Below are positions 47,144-55,627 of a DNA stretch of 64,000 bases, in pieces. The number at the start of each line of letters is the position of its first letter. Within the stretch, counting starts at the first letter, position 1. The notes beneath the pieces were generated by a model. That model was not told the DNA's origin and did no database searches. It saw only the letters and a list, made by a program, of their open reading frames with translations. Position numbers and translations under genes: made by a program. Origin of the DNA: Geodermatophilus amargosae. GTDB taxonomy: Bacteria; Actinomycetota; Actinomycetes; Mycobacteriales; Geodermatophilaceae. Location of the stretch: positions 186,001 through 250,000 of the forward strand of contig NZ_FPBA01000004.1 in the NCBI RefSeq assembly GCF_900116515.1, read 5' to 3'.

Positions 47144-48312
47144 GCCCCACGGTCGCCGTGGTCGGAGCCTCCCTGGCCGGGCTGTCGGCCGCGCGCGCGC
47201 TCCGGGAGCAGTCCTACGAGGGCCGCATCGTCGTCATCGGGGACGAGCCGCACGCTCCGTACGACCGCCCGCCCCTGTCCAAGGGGTTCCTGGCCGGCAC
47301 GGCCTCACTGGACGACATCGCCCTGGGCGCGCCCGACGACGAGGACCTCGGGCTGGAGTGGCGGCTGGGCACCACGGCGGTCGGGCTCGACCACGTCAGC
47401 CGCTCGGTGCTCCTGGACGACGGCACCGAGATCCAGGCGGACGGCGTCGTCCTCGCCACCGGCGCCCGTGCACGACGGCTGCCCGGCGACCAGGACCTCG
47501 ACGGCGTGCACGTGCTGCGGTCCCTGGACGACGCGATCTCCCTGCGCGCGGACCTGGTGGCCGCCGGACGGCTCGTCGTGATCGGTGCCGGGTTCATCGG
47601 TGCGGAGGTCGCCTCCACGGCCCGCGCACTCGGGCTGGAGGTGACCGTCGTCGAGACCCAGCCGGTCCCCCTCGCCGGCCCGCTGGGCACCGACATGGGC
47701 GCGGTGTGCGCCGAGCTGCACGGCGACCACGGCACCCGCCTGCTGACTGGCACCGGGGTCGCCGGCCTCGTCGGGACCAGCAGGGTCGAGGCCGTGGAAC
47801 TCACCGACGGCACGCGCCTGCCCGCCGACGTGGTGGTCGTGGGGATCGGCGCCATCCCGAACATCGACTGGCTCGCCCGCTCCGGCGTGGCCCTCGGGAA
47901 CGGCGTCCTCACCGACGCGTGCGGGGCCACCAACATCCCCGGCGTGGTCGCCGTCGGGGACTGTGCCGCGGCGTGGTCGGCCGCCGCGGAGCGACACGTC
48001 CGCATCGAGCACTGGACCAGCGCTCTCGAGCAGCCGGCCACGGCGGTCGCCACGCTGCTGGGCACCGGCGGACCGGCGCCGACCCCGGTCCCCTACTTCT
48101 GGTCCGACCAGTACGGCGCCCGCATCCAGTTCGCCGGCTCGCGCCGTGGGGGCGACGTCGCACGCGTGGTGGAGGGCAGCTGCGCCGACCGCAGCTTCCT
48201 GGTGGTCTACGAACGCGACGGGCACCCGGTGGCCGTCCTCGGGATGAACCAGCCCCGCCTGTTCACCCGATGGCGCCGGCAACTGCGCTCAGCGGTGCCG
48301 ACGCCGCCCTGA
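47140..48312 (+). CDS. FAD-dependent ferredoxin reductase
   Basis: This 390-residue pyridine nucleotide-disulfide-type reductase (HcaD/BphG/rubredoxin-reductase family) has an FAD site VAVVGASLAGLSAARALRE, with PYDRPPLSKGFL, an NADH site VVIGAGFIGAEVASTARALG and the second FAD motif VVAVGDCAAAWS. It has no redox-active disulfide. It overlaps the ferredoxin gene by four bases. Its 3' end overlaps the convergent MFS gene tail-to-tail by 24 bases. GbcB-type betaine systems instead use a fused flavin/ferredoxin reductase, so this arrangement is unusual for the pathway. Confidence 0.93.
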   Translation: MSPTVAVVGASLAGLSAARALREQSYEGRIVVIGDEPHAPYDRPPLSKGFLAGTASLDDIALGAPDDEDLGLEWRLGTTAVGLDHVSRSVLLDDGTEIQADGVVLATGARARRLPGDQDLDGVHVLRSLDDAISLRADLVAAGRLVVIGAGFIGAEVASTARALGLEVTVVETQPVPLAGPLGTDMGAVCAELHGDHGTRLLTGTGVAGLVGTSRVEAVELTDGTRLPADVVVVGIGAIPNIDWLARSGVALGNGVLTDACGATNIPGVVAVGDCAAAWSAAAERHVRIEHWTSALEQPATAVATLLGTGGPAPTPVPYFWSDQYGARIQFAGSRRGGDVARVVEGSCADRSFLVVYERDGHPVAVLGMNQPRLFTRWRRQLRSAVPTPP

Positions 48313-49500
48313 CCGCCCGGCCGGTGGCGTCCGGCGACGATCGCGTGGAGCCGCGAGCGCGGCGGCCGACACCAGGCCCGCGGCGGCGACGAAGGTGACC
48401 GGTGCGCCGGCGGCGTCGACGAGCGCGCCGAGGAGGGCGGCACCGGCTGCCTGGCCGGTGGTCAGCGCGATGAACAGGAGAGCCGTGGCCTGCGCGGTCG
48501 CCTCCGGCGCCAGCCGGCCGGCCCAGGTGATGAGCACGCCGCTCAGGGCCACGAAGCCGCAGCCGAAGAGGGCCAGGGCCCCGGCGGCGACCACGACGGA
48601 CCCCGGCCACCAGGCGAGCAGGACCGTGCCGGTGGCGGTCATCGCCACCGGGACCCCCCAGGCGGCGGCCAGGCCGGCTCGGCGCACGACGCTCCCGCTC
48701 AGGCCGCCGAGGAGGGCGGCGGCACCGAGCAGGCACCACAACAGCCCGGTGGCCTGGGTCGACAGTCCGCTCCGGGCCGTCACGTCCGGGCCGAACGTCC
48801 ACACCCCGGCCCCGCCCGCCCCGGCCAGCAGACCGGCGGCCAGCGGACGGACGAGGCGCAGCGGCCGCAGACCGGAGCCCGGCCGGTCCGGGTCAGCCGG
48901 GGGTGGGCACCAGCACGCGGACCGGTCGGCCCACCAGGTCACGAGCAGCGCGCCGGCGGCGAAACCGAGCCACGCCCACCGCCACTCCGCCGGCCAGCCG
49001 AGGGCCACCAGGCCACCTGCGACGACCCCGGCCCCCGTGCCGCTGTTCACCACCGTCTGCGACCGGGGCTCGGCGGACGGGGGCACCGTCCGGGCCACGG
49101 CGGCCACCAGCGCCGGACTGGCCGCTCCCGCTCCGCTGCCGGCGATGAGTGCCCCGATCGCCAGGACCGGTGTCGCCTGCGCGGCGGCGACCACCAGCGC
49201 GCCCACGGCGGCGCTGACCCCGGCCGACCACAGGGCCCGACGCGCCCGCCCCCGGTCGACGAGGTACAGGCCCAGGACGGCTGCGGCGCAGTAGGCGAGA
49301 CAACTGGCCGCGGCGATGCCGCCGGCGGCGCCGGCGGTCAGCCCCAGGTCGGCACGGAACTGCGGCAGGTACAGGCCGAAGCCGTACCGGGTCAGGCCGT
49401 AGGTCACCGCGATCACCGACAGCCCACTGACCACCATCGGCACCTGCGGCGCACGCCGGACGGGAGGCCCGACGACCAGCTGTAACGATCGTTTCGTCAT
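48289..49500 (-). CDS. MFS transporter, YbfB/YjiJ-like
   Basis: This 403-residue 12-helix carrier has GLSVIAVTYGLTRYGFGLYLPQFRADLG in helix 1, typical of the YbfB/YjiJ-type MFS group, then DRGRARRALW in the motif A loop. It is divergent from a TetR-type gene with only 21 bases between the starts, so it is probably the regulator's target and may export a toxic compound. ATG 49500 has no ribosome site and sits between two TetR-like operators; an internal ATG at 49437 (residue 22), just before helix 1, may be the true start. Confidence 0.87.
   Translation of the reverse strand: MTKRSLQLVVGPPVRRAPQVPMVVSGLSVIAVTYGLTRYGFGLYLPQFRADLGLTAGAAGGIAAASCLAYCAAAVLGLYLVDRGRARRALWSAGVSAAVGALVVAAAQATPVLAIGALIAGSGAGAASPALVAAVARTVPPSAEPRSQTVVNSGTGAGVVAGGLVALGWPAEWRWAWLGFAAGALLVTWWADRSACWCPPPADPDRPGSGLRPLRLVRPLAAGLLAGAGGAGVWTFGPDVTARSGLSTQATGLLWCLLGAAALLGGLSGSVVRRAGLAAAWGVPVAMTATGTVLLAWWPGSVVVAAGALALFGCGFVALSGVLITWAGRLAPEATAQATALLFIALTTGQAAGAALLGALVDAAGAPVTFVAAAGLVSAAALAAPRDRRRTPPAGRSGRRRHR
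49483..49494. promoter_or_regulatory. TetR operator, copy 1
   Basis: TAACGATCGTTT contains the perfect palindrome AACGATCGTT (49484-49493). It falls within codons 2-6 of the MFS gene if ATG 49500 is its start, which hints that this start is too far upstream. Confidence 0.65.
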
Positions 49501-49512
49501 AACGGTCGTTAT
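49499..49512. promoter_or_regulatory. TetR operator, copy 2
   Basis: ATAACGGTCGTTAT is a near-perfect palindrome sharing the AACGRTCGTT core with copy 1, centred 17 bases away. It overlaps a -10-like TATGCT (49510-49515) ahead of the TetR GTG at 49522, which suggests autorepression and a leaderless transcript. Confidence 0.65.
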
Positions 49513-49521
49513 GCTAGAGCC

Positions 49522-50133
49522 GTGTCCAGAGATGCCGCGAGTCGACCGGCCCGGGAACGCCTGCTCGATGCCGCCGGCGAGCTGTTCTACGAGTCCGGCA
49601 TTGCCGCGACCGGGGTGGACGCCGTCCTGGCCCGGGCACGGGTGTCACCGGCGACCCTGTACGCGCACTTCTCCGGCAAGGACGGACTGGTGGCGGCCAA
49701 CCTCGAACGCCGCTTCCGGCAGTGGCGGGACGTCTGGGACGAGGTCCTCGACGAGCGGACCGACCCGGTCGACCGGCTGCTGTCGGTCTTCGACGCGGTC
49801 GTGCGGTACCGCGCGGTCGAGGGCAACCGCCGCGGGTGCGCGTTCCTCGCCGCCGCCGTCGAACTGCCGCCGGGTCACCCCGGCCGGCAGTGGCTGGCCG
49901 CCGACTCCCGGCTGCTCACCGAGCGGCTCCACGACCTGGCCGAGGCCGCCGGTGCCGGAGACCCCACCGGGATCGCCGACGGCCTGCTGGCCCTCTACGA
50001 CGGAGCGCTGGCCCGCCTGGCACGCCAGGCGGCCACGCCGGGGCTGGACACCGGCGACCCGCTGCACCGCGCGCGGCGGATGGCGGCCGACTGGCTGGCC
50101 GGCCGGGTGCCCCCGGGCCGGCCCTCCGGCTGA
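49522..50133 (+). CDS. TetR-family transcriptional regulator
   Basis: This 203-residue repressor has an N-terminal TetR helix-turn-helix (ARERLLDAAGELFYESGIAATGVDAVLARARVSPATLYAHFSGKDGLV) and a variable C-terminal ligand domain with GCAFLAAAVELPPGHPG. It starts at GTG 49522 beside two matching palindromes. It probably represses itself and the divergent MFS gene. The inducer is unknown. Confidence 0.93.
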   Translation: MSRDAASRPARERLLDAAGELFYESGIAATGVDAVLARARVSPATLYAHFSGKDGLVAANLERRFRQWRDVWDEVLDERTDPVDRLLSVFDAVVRYRAVEGNRRGCAFLAAAVELPPGHPGRQWLAADSRLLTERLHDLAEAAGAGDPTGIADGLLALYDGALARLARQAATPGLDTGDPLHRARRMAADWLAGRVPPGRPSG

Positions 50134-50146
50134 GCCCGCCGCAGCG

Positions 50147-50197
50147 GAGCCTCCCGGCGCCGGAGCGACGCGCAGCCGCCCCGGCGCCGGGAGGCTC
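50147..50197. terminator. Bidirectional terminator between tetR-like and BCCT genes
   Basis: A perfect 17-bp stem (50147-50163 with 50181-50197) and a 17-base loop lie in the 84-base gap between converging genes. Confidence 0.88.
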
Positions 50198-50217
50198 TCA
50201 CCCGCCGGTCGAGGTCC

Positions 50218-52197
50218 TCAGTCGCGCGGATCCTGCGGACGGCCCAGAGCCTCCACCTGGGGCTGACCCTGCACAGGGACGGACGCGCTCCCCGGCGACA
50301 CCACGAAGTTGCCGCCCGGGCTGACCGACGGCTGGCCGTTCGCCTCCGAGCTCGCCAGGGGCGGCTGCCCCGCCCCGGCCGCGGTGTCCGACGGCAGTCT
50401 CGGCGTCTTCTCCACGACCAGGACGAAGTCGTCGCCGTGGCGGCTGATGCCGTCCACGACGGCCTTCTCGATCGCCAGGGTGGCGTAGTTGCCGCGCAGG
50501 ACGATGGGATCTCGGCGGAGGTCCTTGACCAGGCTCACGGCCATCGCCGCCATCACCAGGGCGAAGGGCAGGGCCGCGATGATCGTCAGGTTCTGCAGCC
50601 CCGTCAGGGCCGCACCGTCCTCGCCCAGGAGCAGCATGATCGCTGCGACGGAGCCCATCACGACGCCCCAGAAGACGACGACCGAGCGGCTCGGCTCCAG
50701 GGTGCCGCGCTGCGAGAGCGATCCCATGACGATCGAGGCCGCGTCCGCACCGGACACGAAGAAGATCGCCACCAGGATCATCACGAGGACGGTCGCGGCG
50801 GTGGCCAAGGGGTACTGCTCCAGGACGGTGAACAGCTGCCCCTCCGTGGTGCCCTGGCCGGCGACGTCGACGCCGTTGCGCTGGGCGGCGATCCCGGCCC
50901 CGCCGAAGACGGCGAACCACAGCAGGCTGACCATGCTGGGCACCAGCAGCACACCGGTGACGAACTGCCGGATGGTGCGCCCCCGGCTGATGCGGGCGAT
51001 GAACAACCCGACGAACGGCGTCCAGCTGATCCACCAGGCCCAGTAGAAGACCGTCCACCCACGCAGCCAGGCGGCCATCGGGTCTCCGCCGGTGGCCTCC
51101 GTGCGCGCGGCCATCGCGCCGAGGTCGGAGAAGTAGCTGCCGACCGCGTCGGGGATCAGGTTGAGGATGAAGATCGTCGGCCCGACGACGAAGACGAACA
51201 CCGCCAGGACGAGGGCCAGGACCATGTTGATGTTGGAGAGCCACTGGATCCCACGGGCGATACCGGAGACGGCCGAGGCGACGAAGGCAGCGGTCAGCAC
51301 CGCGATGATCGCCACCAGGACGCCGTCACCGACGCTGCCGAACCAGCCGAGGATCTGCACCCCGCTGCCGATCTGCAGGGCACCCAGGCCGAGGGAGGCC
51401 GCCGATCCGAAGAGCGTCGCGAAGATCGCCAGGACGTCGATGACCCGGCCGGTCGGACCGGCAGCCCGCCGCTCACCGAGGAGCGGGATGAACGCCGAGC
51501 TGATCAGCTGACGGCGTCCCCTCCGGAACGTGCCGTAGGCGATGGCCAGCCCGACGACGGCGTACATGGCCCACGGGTGCAGCGTCCAGTGGAACAGCGT
51601 GGTGGCCATCGCCGTCTGGATGGCCTGGGACGACTCGGCCTCGGTCGTGAGCGGCGGCGGCGAGACGTAGTGGGAGAGCGGTTCGGCGACCCCGAAGAAC
51701 ATCAGCCCGATGCCCATGCCGGCGCTGAACATCATCGCGATCCACGAGATCGTGCGGAACTCCGGCCGCTCGTCGTCACGGCCCAGGGGGATGCGCCCGT
51801 ACTTGCTGGCCGCCAGCCAGATCACGTAGAACACGAACGTCGTCGCCAGGAGCACGAACAGCCAGCCGAGATTGCCGGTGACCCAGCCGAGGACCGAACC
51901 ACTGACGGTGCCGAGACCCGTGGGCGTGGCGAAGCCCCAGACGACGAAGCCCAGCGCCATGGCCGCGGCGACGGCGAACAGGACCCTGTCCACGGCCCAG
52001 TGGCGGTCGGCGACACAAGGGGGCGGCTCCGCGATGGCCGGGTGGGTGCCGGTCACCGACACGTCCTTGACCCCGACGGTCGGGGCCTCCTCCCCCGGTC
52101 CGCCGGCCGCACTGCCGAGGGTGGAGTGAGCTCCCACCGCCTCCGACGGGCCCGGCTGGCCGGAGGACGAGGCTTTGTCGCTTCGCGGTGGCTCCAT
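50218..52197 (-). CDS. BCCT-family betaine/choline transporter
   Basis: This 659-residue secondary transporter of the betaine-choline-carnitine family has 12 helices. It shows the GMGIGLMFFGVAEPLSHY segment, TLFHWTLHPWAMYAVVGLA, and the Trp-rich substrate box FYWAWWISWTPFVGLFIARISRGRTIR. It has a long polar N-terminal tail (about 70 residues) and a C-terminal tail of more than 80 residues, the latter typical of osmosensing members. It most likely imports glycine betaine for the neighbouring catabolic genes, for osmoprotection, or both. ATG 52197 follows GGGGAG. Confidence 0.93.
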   Translation of the reverse strand: MEPPRSDKASSSGQPGPSEAVGAHSTLGSAAGGPGEEAPTVGVKDVSVTGTHPAIAEPPPCVADRHWAVDRVLFAVAAAMALGFVVWGFATPTGLGTVSGSVLGWVTGNLGWLFVLLATTFVFYVIWLAASKYGRIPLGRDDERPEFRTISWIAMMFSAGMGIGLMFFGVAEPLSHYVSPPPLTTEAESSQAIQTAMATTLFHWTLHPWAMYAVVGLAIAYGTFRRGRRQLISSAFIPLLGERRAAGPTGRVIDVLAIFATLFGSAASLGLGALQIGSGVQILGWFGSVGDGVLVAIIAVLTAAFVASAVSGIARGIQWLSNINMVLALVLAVFVFVVGPTIFILNLIPDAVGSYFSDLGAMAARTEATGGDPMAAWLRGWTVFYWAWWISWTPFVGLFIARISRGRTIRQFVTGVLLVPSMVSLLWFAVFGGAGIAAQRNGVDVAGQGTTEGQLFTVLEQYPLATAATVLVMILVAIFFVSGADAASIVMGSLSQRGTLEPSRSVVVFWGVVMGSVAAIMLLLGEDGAALTGLQNLTIIAALPFALVMAAMAVSLVKDLRRDPIVLRGNYATLAIEKAVVDGISRHGDDFVLVVEKTPRLPSDTAAGAGQPPLASSEANGQPSVSPGGNFVVSPGSASVPVQGQPQVEALGRPQDPRD

Positions 52198-52626
52198 GAC
52201 ACTCCCCAATCGTGTTGCGTCATTCGAGACCGACTTCGCATGAGGGAACCAGAGGCCCTGCCCCCAGACAAGGGCCGAAGGTGATTCTCCACACAGTCCC
52301 GCCGTGACACGACCCTGCGTGGTGCCGGAGCGACGAGGAGACACGGTCACCGCCGCGGGACCGAGACACCACCCCGCGTGATCCACACCTGTTCTCACCG
52401 CGGCCTCCGGGCACGGCAGCGCTTGCCGTCGCACGGACCGAGCACCACAGCCGGCGACTCGGACCCGGCGTCCGCGGTCCCCGCGTTCTGCCGTCGTCGA
52501 CGCCAGGAGGCGCCGGATGCCGACACAGGTGTTTGTCGTCACCACCTCACGCGATGACTTCCGGCACGGCTGTCACCTCGACGGCCAGAGGCCGAGTCGG
52601 AGGGTCGTGCCCTGCTCGAGCGCCGC
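52198..52626. other. Intergenic region upstream of the BCCT gene
   Basis: This is a 429-base stretch without a supported gene. Near its BCCT end is GTGTTGCGTCATT (52212 on), sharing TGTTGC with the candidate IclR sites at 45683 and 46765, so the importer may belong to the same regulon. No clear -35/-10 pair or hairpin was found elsewhere. Confidence 0.5.
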
Positions 52627-53739
52627 TCAGGCGGGTCGGGCGAGCTCGGCCAGGACCTGTCCCGTGAGCCGTCCCGGCAGGGACGGGTCGCCGGGTGGGT
52701 GCTGCTCCCACCGCCCCAGCTGCACCGATGTCTCGACCACCAGGCGGCAGCGGTCGAACCTCCGCTCGCCGAAGCGCTGCAGTGCAGCCGGCACGTCGTC
52801 GTCCTGCGCGAGCACCTCGGCGAGGACGACGGAGTCCTCGATGGCCATGCCGACGCCGAAGGCCATCTGCGGCGTGGTGGTGTGGACGGCGTCCCCGATG
52901 AGCACCGTCCGGCCACGCGACCAGGGCAGCGGGACGAGCAGCGACTGCAGGGAGCGCACGTCCACCTCGCCGCCCAGTGACTCCCCGACGAGCGGCACCG
53001 GGCCGCCGAAGGGACGCAGCCGTTCGCGGAACACCTCGGTCAGCCGCTCCTGCGGCGGCCGTTCCGCTCCGCGTCCGGACTCGAGCAGCCAGACGTAGAG
53101 CGCCGTCCCCGACACCGGGACGACGCCGACCTTCCCGAGCTCCGGGCCGCCGTCGAGCATCGAGTACCGCGTCACCTCGGGCGGGCGTGGCGCCGGCGCC
53201 CGCCAGATCAGCTGGCCGGTCGCCCGCGGTGCCGGCGCCTCGGGGAGGACCGACGTCCGGGTGCGCGAGTGCAGCCCGTCGGCGCCGACGACGACGTCGA
53301 CGGTCTGGGCCGTCCCGTCGGACAGCCGGACCTCGACCCGGTCGCCCCGGTCGGCCAGGGTGGTCGCCGTCGTCCCCAGGCGCAGCTCGGCACCGGTGGC
53401 CGCGACCGCGCCGACGAGGACCTCGGACAGGGTGGCCCGCGAGAGGGCGATCGACGCCGGGCGGCCCTCGAGCAGTGACGGCGGCGTCAGGGTCGTCCGG
53501 ACGACGCCGCGGGAGTCGCAGAGGTCGATCTCCTCGTGGGCGTAGCCGTGCTCGATGCAGGGCTCGAGCAACCCCAGGGAGTCCAGCGCCCGCATCGGTG
53601 CGCTCTGCAGGACCAGTCCGGGGCCGGACGGGCGGATCTCGGCCTCGGCCTCCACCAGCACCACCTCGGCGCCCTGGGCGGCCAGTGCGACCGCCGCCGT
53701 GCACCCGGCGGGGCCGGCGCCGACGACCAGGACCCTCAC
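52627..53739 (-). CDS. FAD-dependent aromatic hydroxylase-like monooxygenase
   Basis: This 370-residue group A flavin monooxygenase has the FAD motif VLVVGAGPAGCTAAVALAAQG at the N-terminus, the DG motif VVVGADGLHSRTRTS and the GD motif TVLIGDAVHTTTPQMAFGVGMAIEDS. Such enzymes ortho-hydroxylate phenolic rings using NAD(P)H. GTG 53739 overlaps the stop of a small upstream frame. As the last gene of the glycoside cluster it could hydroxylate the aromatic aglycone freed upstream; this is inference. Confidence 0.9.
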   Translation of the reverse strand: MRVLVVGAGPAGCTAAVALAAQGAEVVLVEAEAEIRPSGPGLVLQSAPMRALDSLGLLEPCIEHGYAHEEIDLCDSRGVVRTTLTPPSLLEGRPASIALSRATLSEVLVGAVAATGAELRLGTTATTLADRGDRVEVRLSDGTAQTVDVVVGADGLHSRTRTSVLPEAPAPRATGQLIWRAPAPRPPEVTRYSMLDGGPELGKVGVVPVSGTALYVWLLESGRGAERPPQERLTEVFRERLRPFGGPVPLVGESLGGEVDVRSLQSLLVPLPWSRGRTVLIGDAVHTTTPQMAFGVGMAIEDSVVLAEVLAQDDDVPAALQRFGERRFDRCRLVVETSVQLGRWEQHPPGDPSLPGRLTGQVLAELARPA

Positions 53740-53906
53740 GTCGCCACCTGCGGTTGCGGTACCGCGGTCCGCGGCGGGAGCGACGTCGACGCGATGAGCC
53801 CGGCCTCGCTGCGGAGCCGCACTGCTGCGGACGGGCGGGCGCGGGTCCCTGCCGCGAGGGGATCGCTCCGGACGAGCACGTCGCGCGCCGACGGTGGCCG
53901 GGTCAC
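53736..53906 (-). CDS. Small ORF upstream of the FAD monooxygenase
   Basis: This 56-residue frame starts at GTG 53906 with a very strong ribosome binding site (AGGAGGAGG) and ends overlapping the monooxygenase start (GTGA). The peptide is Arg/Ala/Ser/Pro-rich without a known domain, cysteine or membrane segment. The strong signal and coupling argue that it is translated, perhaps mainly to deliver ribosomes to the monooxygenase. I do not recognise a family. Confidence 0.5.
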   Translation of the reverse strand: MTRPPSARDVLVRSDPLAAGTRARPSAAVRLRSEAGLIASTSLPPRTAVPQPQVAT

Positions 53907-53935
53907 GGGTCCTCCTCCTGGCGACGTGGACGTGG

Positions 53936-54853
53936 TCAGTGGCGCGCCGCGGCCTCGGCGGCGGGCGTCGCCCGGTCGAACCGCGACGGATCGCCGTCGT
54001 AGTACGGCCAGACGCGCCACCGCGCCGCGCCGGTCCGCTCGGGCGGCTCCAGCGTGACCTCCCCGGTGGCCGCCCACTCGACGCCGCGCACGAGCAGGGT
54101 CATGAACGGGATCTTGCGGAACGTGTCCCAGTCGTGGCCGAGGACGATGCTCACGCTGCGCCCGGCGCCCCACTCGTGAGCCCACGCCAGGGCCTGGTCG
54201 GTGTCCATGCCCGGCAGGTCCTCGATCCCGCCGGGCGGGATGTCCACCGGGGTGTGCGCGTTCGGCCAGCCGGCCCGCCGATAGGTCCCGACGTCGTCGA
54301 ACACGGTGAGCAGGACCGTGGCGGACGGGTCCAGGCGGGCACCGGTCAGCAGGTCGTCGTTGACGACGGCCCACTCCGCCGGCAGCCCGTCGGTGATGGC
54401 GTGCCGCGGCTCGGGGAACCGCACCGTCACCTCCCCCTGGGGCCGGGGACGCAGGCCCGTGGTCCGGCTGAGCGTGGCACCGCGCATCCGGTCGAACTCC
54501 TCCGGGAAGCCCCAGTCCGGCTCCTGCACCGAGGAGCCGTGGAACCACAGGACCCCGCGGCCCTTCTCGCGCACGAAGCGCAGCAGCGCCTGCTCGGTGG
54601 TGTCCCCGAGCCGCTCGGCCGGCGAGTGGTAGTCGTCACGCCCCTCGTACACGACGAGGACGACGTCGAACCGGTCGAGCAGCTCGTCGCCGATGCCGCG
54701 GAACTCCTCCAGCACCCGGACGCGGAAGCGCCCGGTGGACTCCAGCAGCGTCGTCAGCATGGACGTGTGGTGCCGGAAGCTGCGGTGCTCGTTGTCGTGC
54801 TCGACGGTGACGCGCCCGGTCGCGAGGAGGACGTCGAGTTTGTCCCCGCTCAC
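53936..54853 (-). CDS. ThuA-like domain protein
   Basis: This 305-residue protein has the ThuA glutamine-amidotransferase-like fold (LDVLLATGR, then FRHHTSMLTTLLESTGRFRVRVLEE, VVYEGRDDYHSP, GRGVLWFHGSS and SIVLGHDWDTF). ThuA proteins occur in trehalose and other sugar catabolic operons that pass through 3-keto-sugars; their biochemical role is not settled in general. GTG 54853 overlaps the stop of the preceding TIM-barrel gene, so it belongs to the same operon. Confidence 0.85.
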   Translation of the reverse strand: MSGDKLDVLLATGRVTVEHDNEHRSFRHHTSMLTTLLESTGRFRVRVLEEFRGIGDELLDRFDVVLVVYEGRDDYHSPAERLGDTTEQALLRFVREKGRGVLWFHGSSVQEPDWGFPEEFDRMRGATLSRTTGLRPRPQGEVTVRFPEPRHAITDGLPAEWAVVNDDLLTGARLDPSATVLLTVFDDVGTYRRAGWPNAHTPVDIPPGGIEDLPGMDTDQALAWAHEWGAGRSVSIVLGHDWDTFRKIPFMTLLVRGVEWAATGEVTLEPPERTGAARWRVWPYYDGDPSRFDRATPAAEAAARH

Positions 54854-55626
54854 GCCTGGGCCGCGACCGACCGGATGTACTCGATCGACGTCGTCGTCTC
54901 GACGGCCGGGAAGTACTCCAGCCCGATGGGGCCGTCGTAGCCGGAGGCACGCAGCACGGCCAGCTGCGCGGGCCAGTCGACGTCGCCGCTGCCGGGCTCG
55001 TGCCGGCCGGGGGCGTCGGCGAGCTGCACGTACTTCACGAAGCCCGCCGCGTTGGCCAGCTCGGTCGCCGGGTCCTCGCCCTGGGCGATCGAGTGGTAGA
55101 GGTCGTAGAGGATCCCGAACGAGTCGTCGCCGATGGCGCGCGCGACGGCCACGGCGTCCTCGGTCCGGTCGGTGAGCGCACCCGGGTGGTCCACGCGGGA
55201 GTTGACCGGCTCGAGGACGAACTCGACACCCGAGCCGCGGTGCCGCTCGACCGCCTCGCCGAACATGTCGATGACCACCTGGTGGTTGCGCTGCCGATTC
55301 ATGCCGGGGAAGCCCACGCCCGAGGCGAGCACGACCCGCGGGCAGCCGAGCCGGCGGGCGTGCTCCACGGCGACGTCGAGGCCCTCGTGGGCCGGCGCGA
55401 GGTCGGTGCCCGGGAACGTGTAGCCCATCCGCGGGCCGGCGAGCAGCGAGGTGAGCTGGACGCCGGTGTCGGCCAGCGCCTTCTCCAGCGAGTCCAGGTC
55501 CTTGTCGGTGGAGAACCACATCTCGACGGCGTCGAACCCGGCGGCCGCGGCGGCGCGGACCCGGTCTCCGGCGTCCTCGCCGGCTTCCGTGAACAGCAGT
55601 TCGATGTTGGCGGAGAGCTGGTACAC
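54850..55626 (-). CDS. Hydroxypyruvate-isomerase-like TIM-barrel protein
   Basis: This 258-residue sugar isomerase is of the hydroxypyruvate isomerase (Hyi) group: it starts LSANIELLFTEAGEDAGDRV and shows FVLEPVNSRVDHPG (metal Glu), ILYDLYHSIAQGED, VQLADAPGRHEPGSG (Gln and the Hyi-type ADxPGRHEPG) and IGLEYFPA (second Glu). Length equals Hyi. It begins one base before the end of the next upstream gene's stop region. In this cluster it may isomerise a keto-sugar or keto-acid made from the cleaved glycoside. Confidence 0.87.
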   Translation of the reverse strand: MYQLSANIELLFTEAGEDAGDRVRAAAAAGFDAVEMWFSTDKDLDSLEKALADTGVQLTSLLAGPRMGYTFPGTDLAPAHEGLDVAVEHARRLGCPRVVLASGVGFPGMNRQRNHQVVIDMFGEAVERHRGSGVEFVLEPVNSRVDHPGALTDRTEDAVAVARAIGDDSFGILYDLYHSIAQGEDPATELANAAGFVKYVQLADAPGRHEPGSGDVDWPAQLAVLRASGYDGPIGLEYFPAVETTTSIEYIRSVAAQA

Positions 55627-55627
55627 G

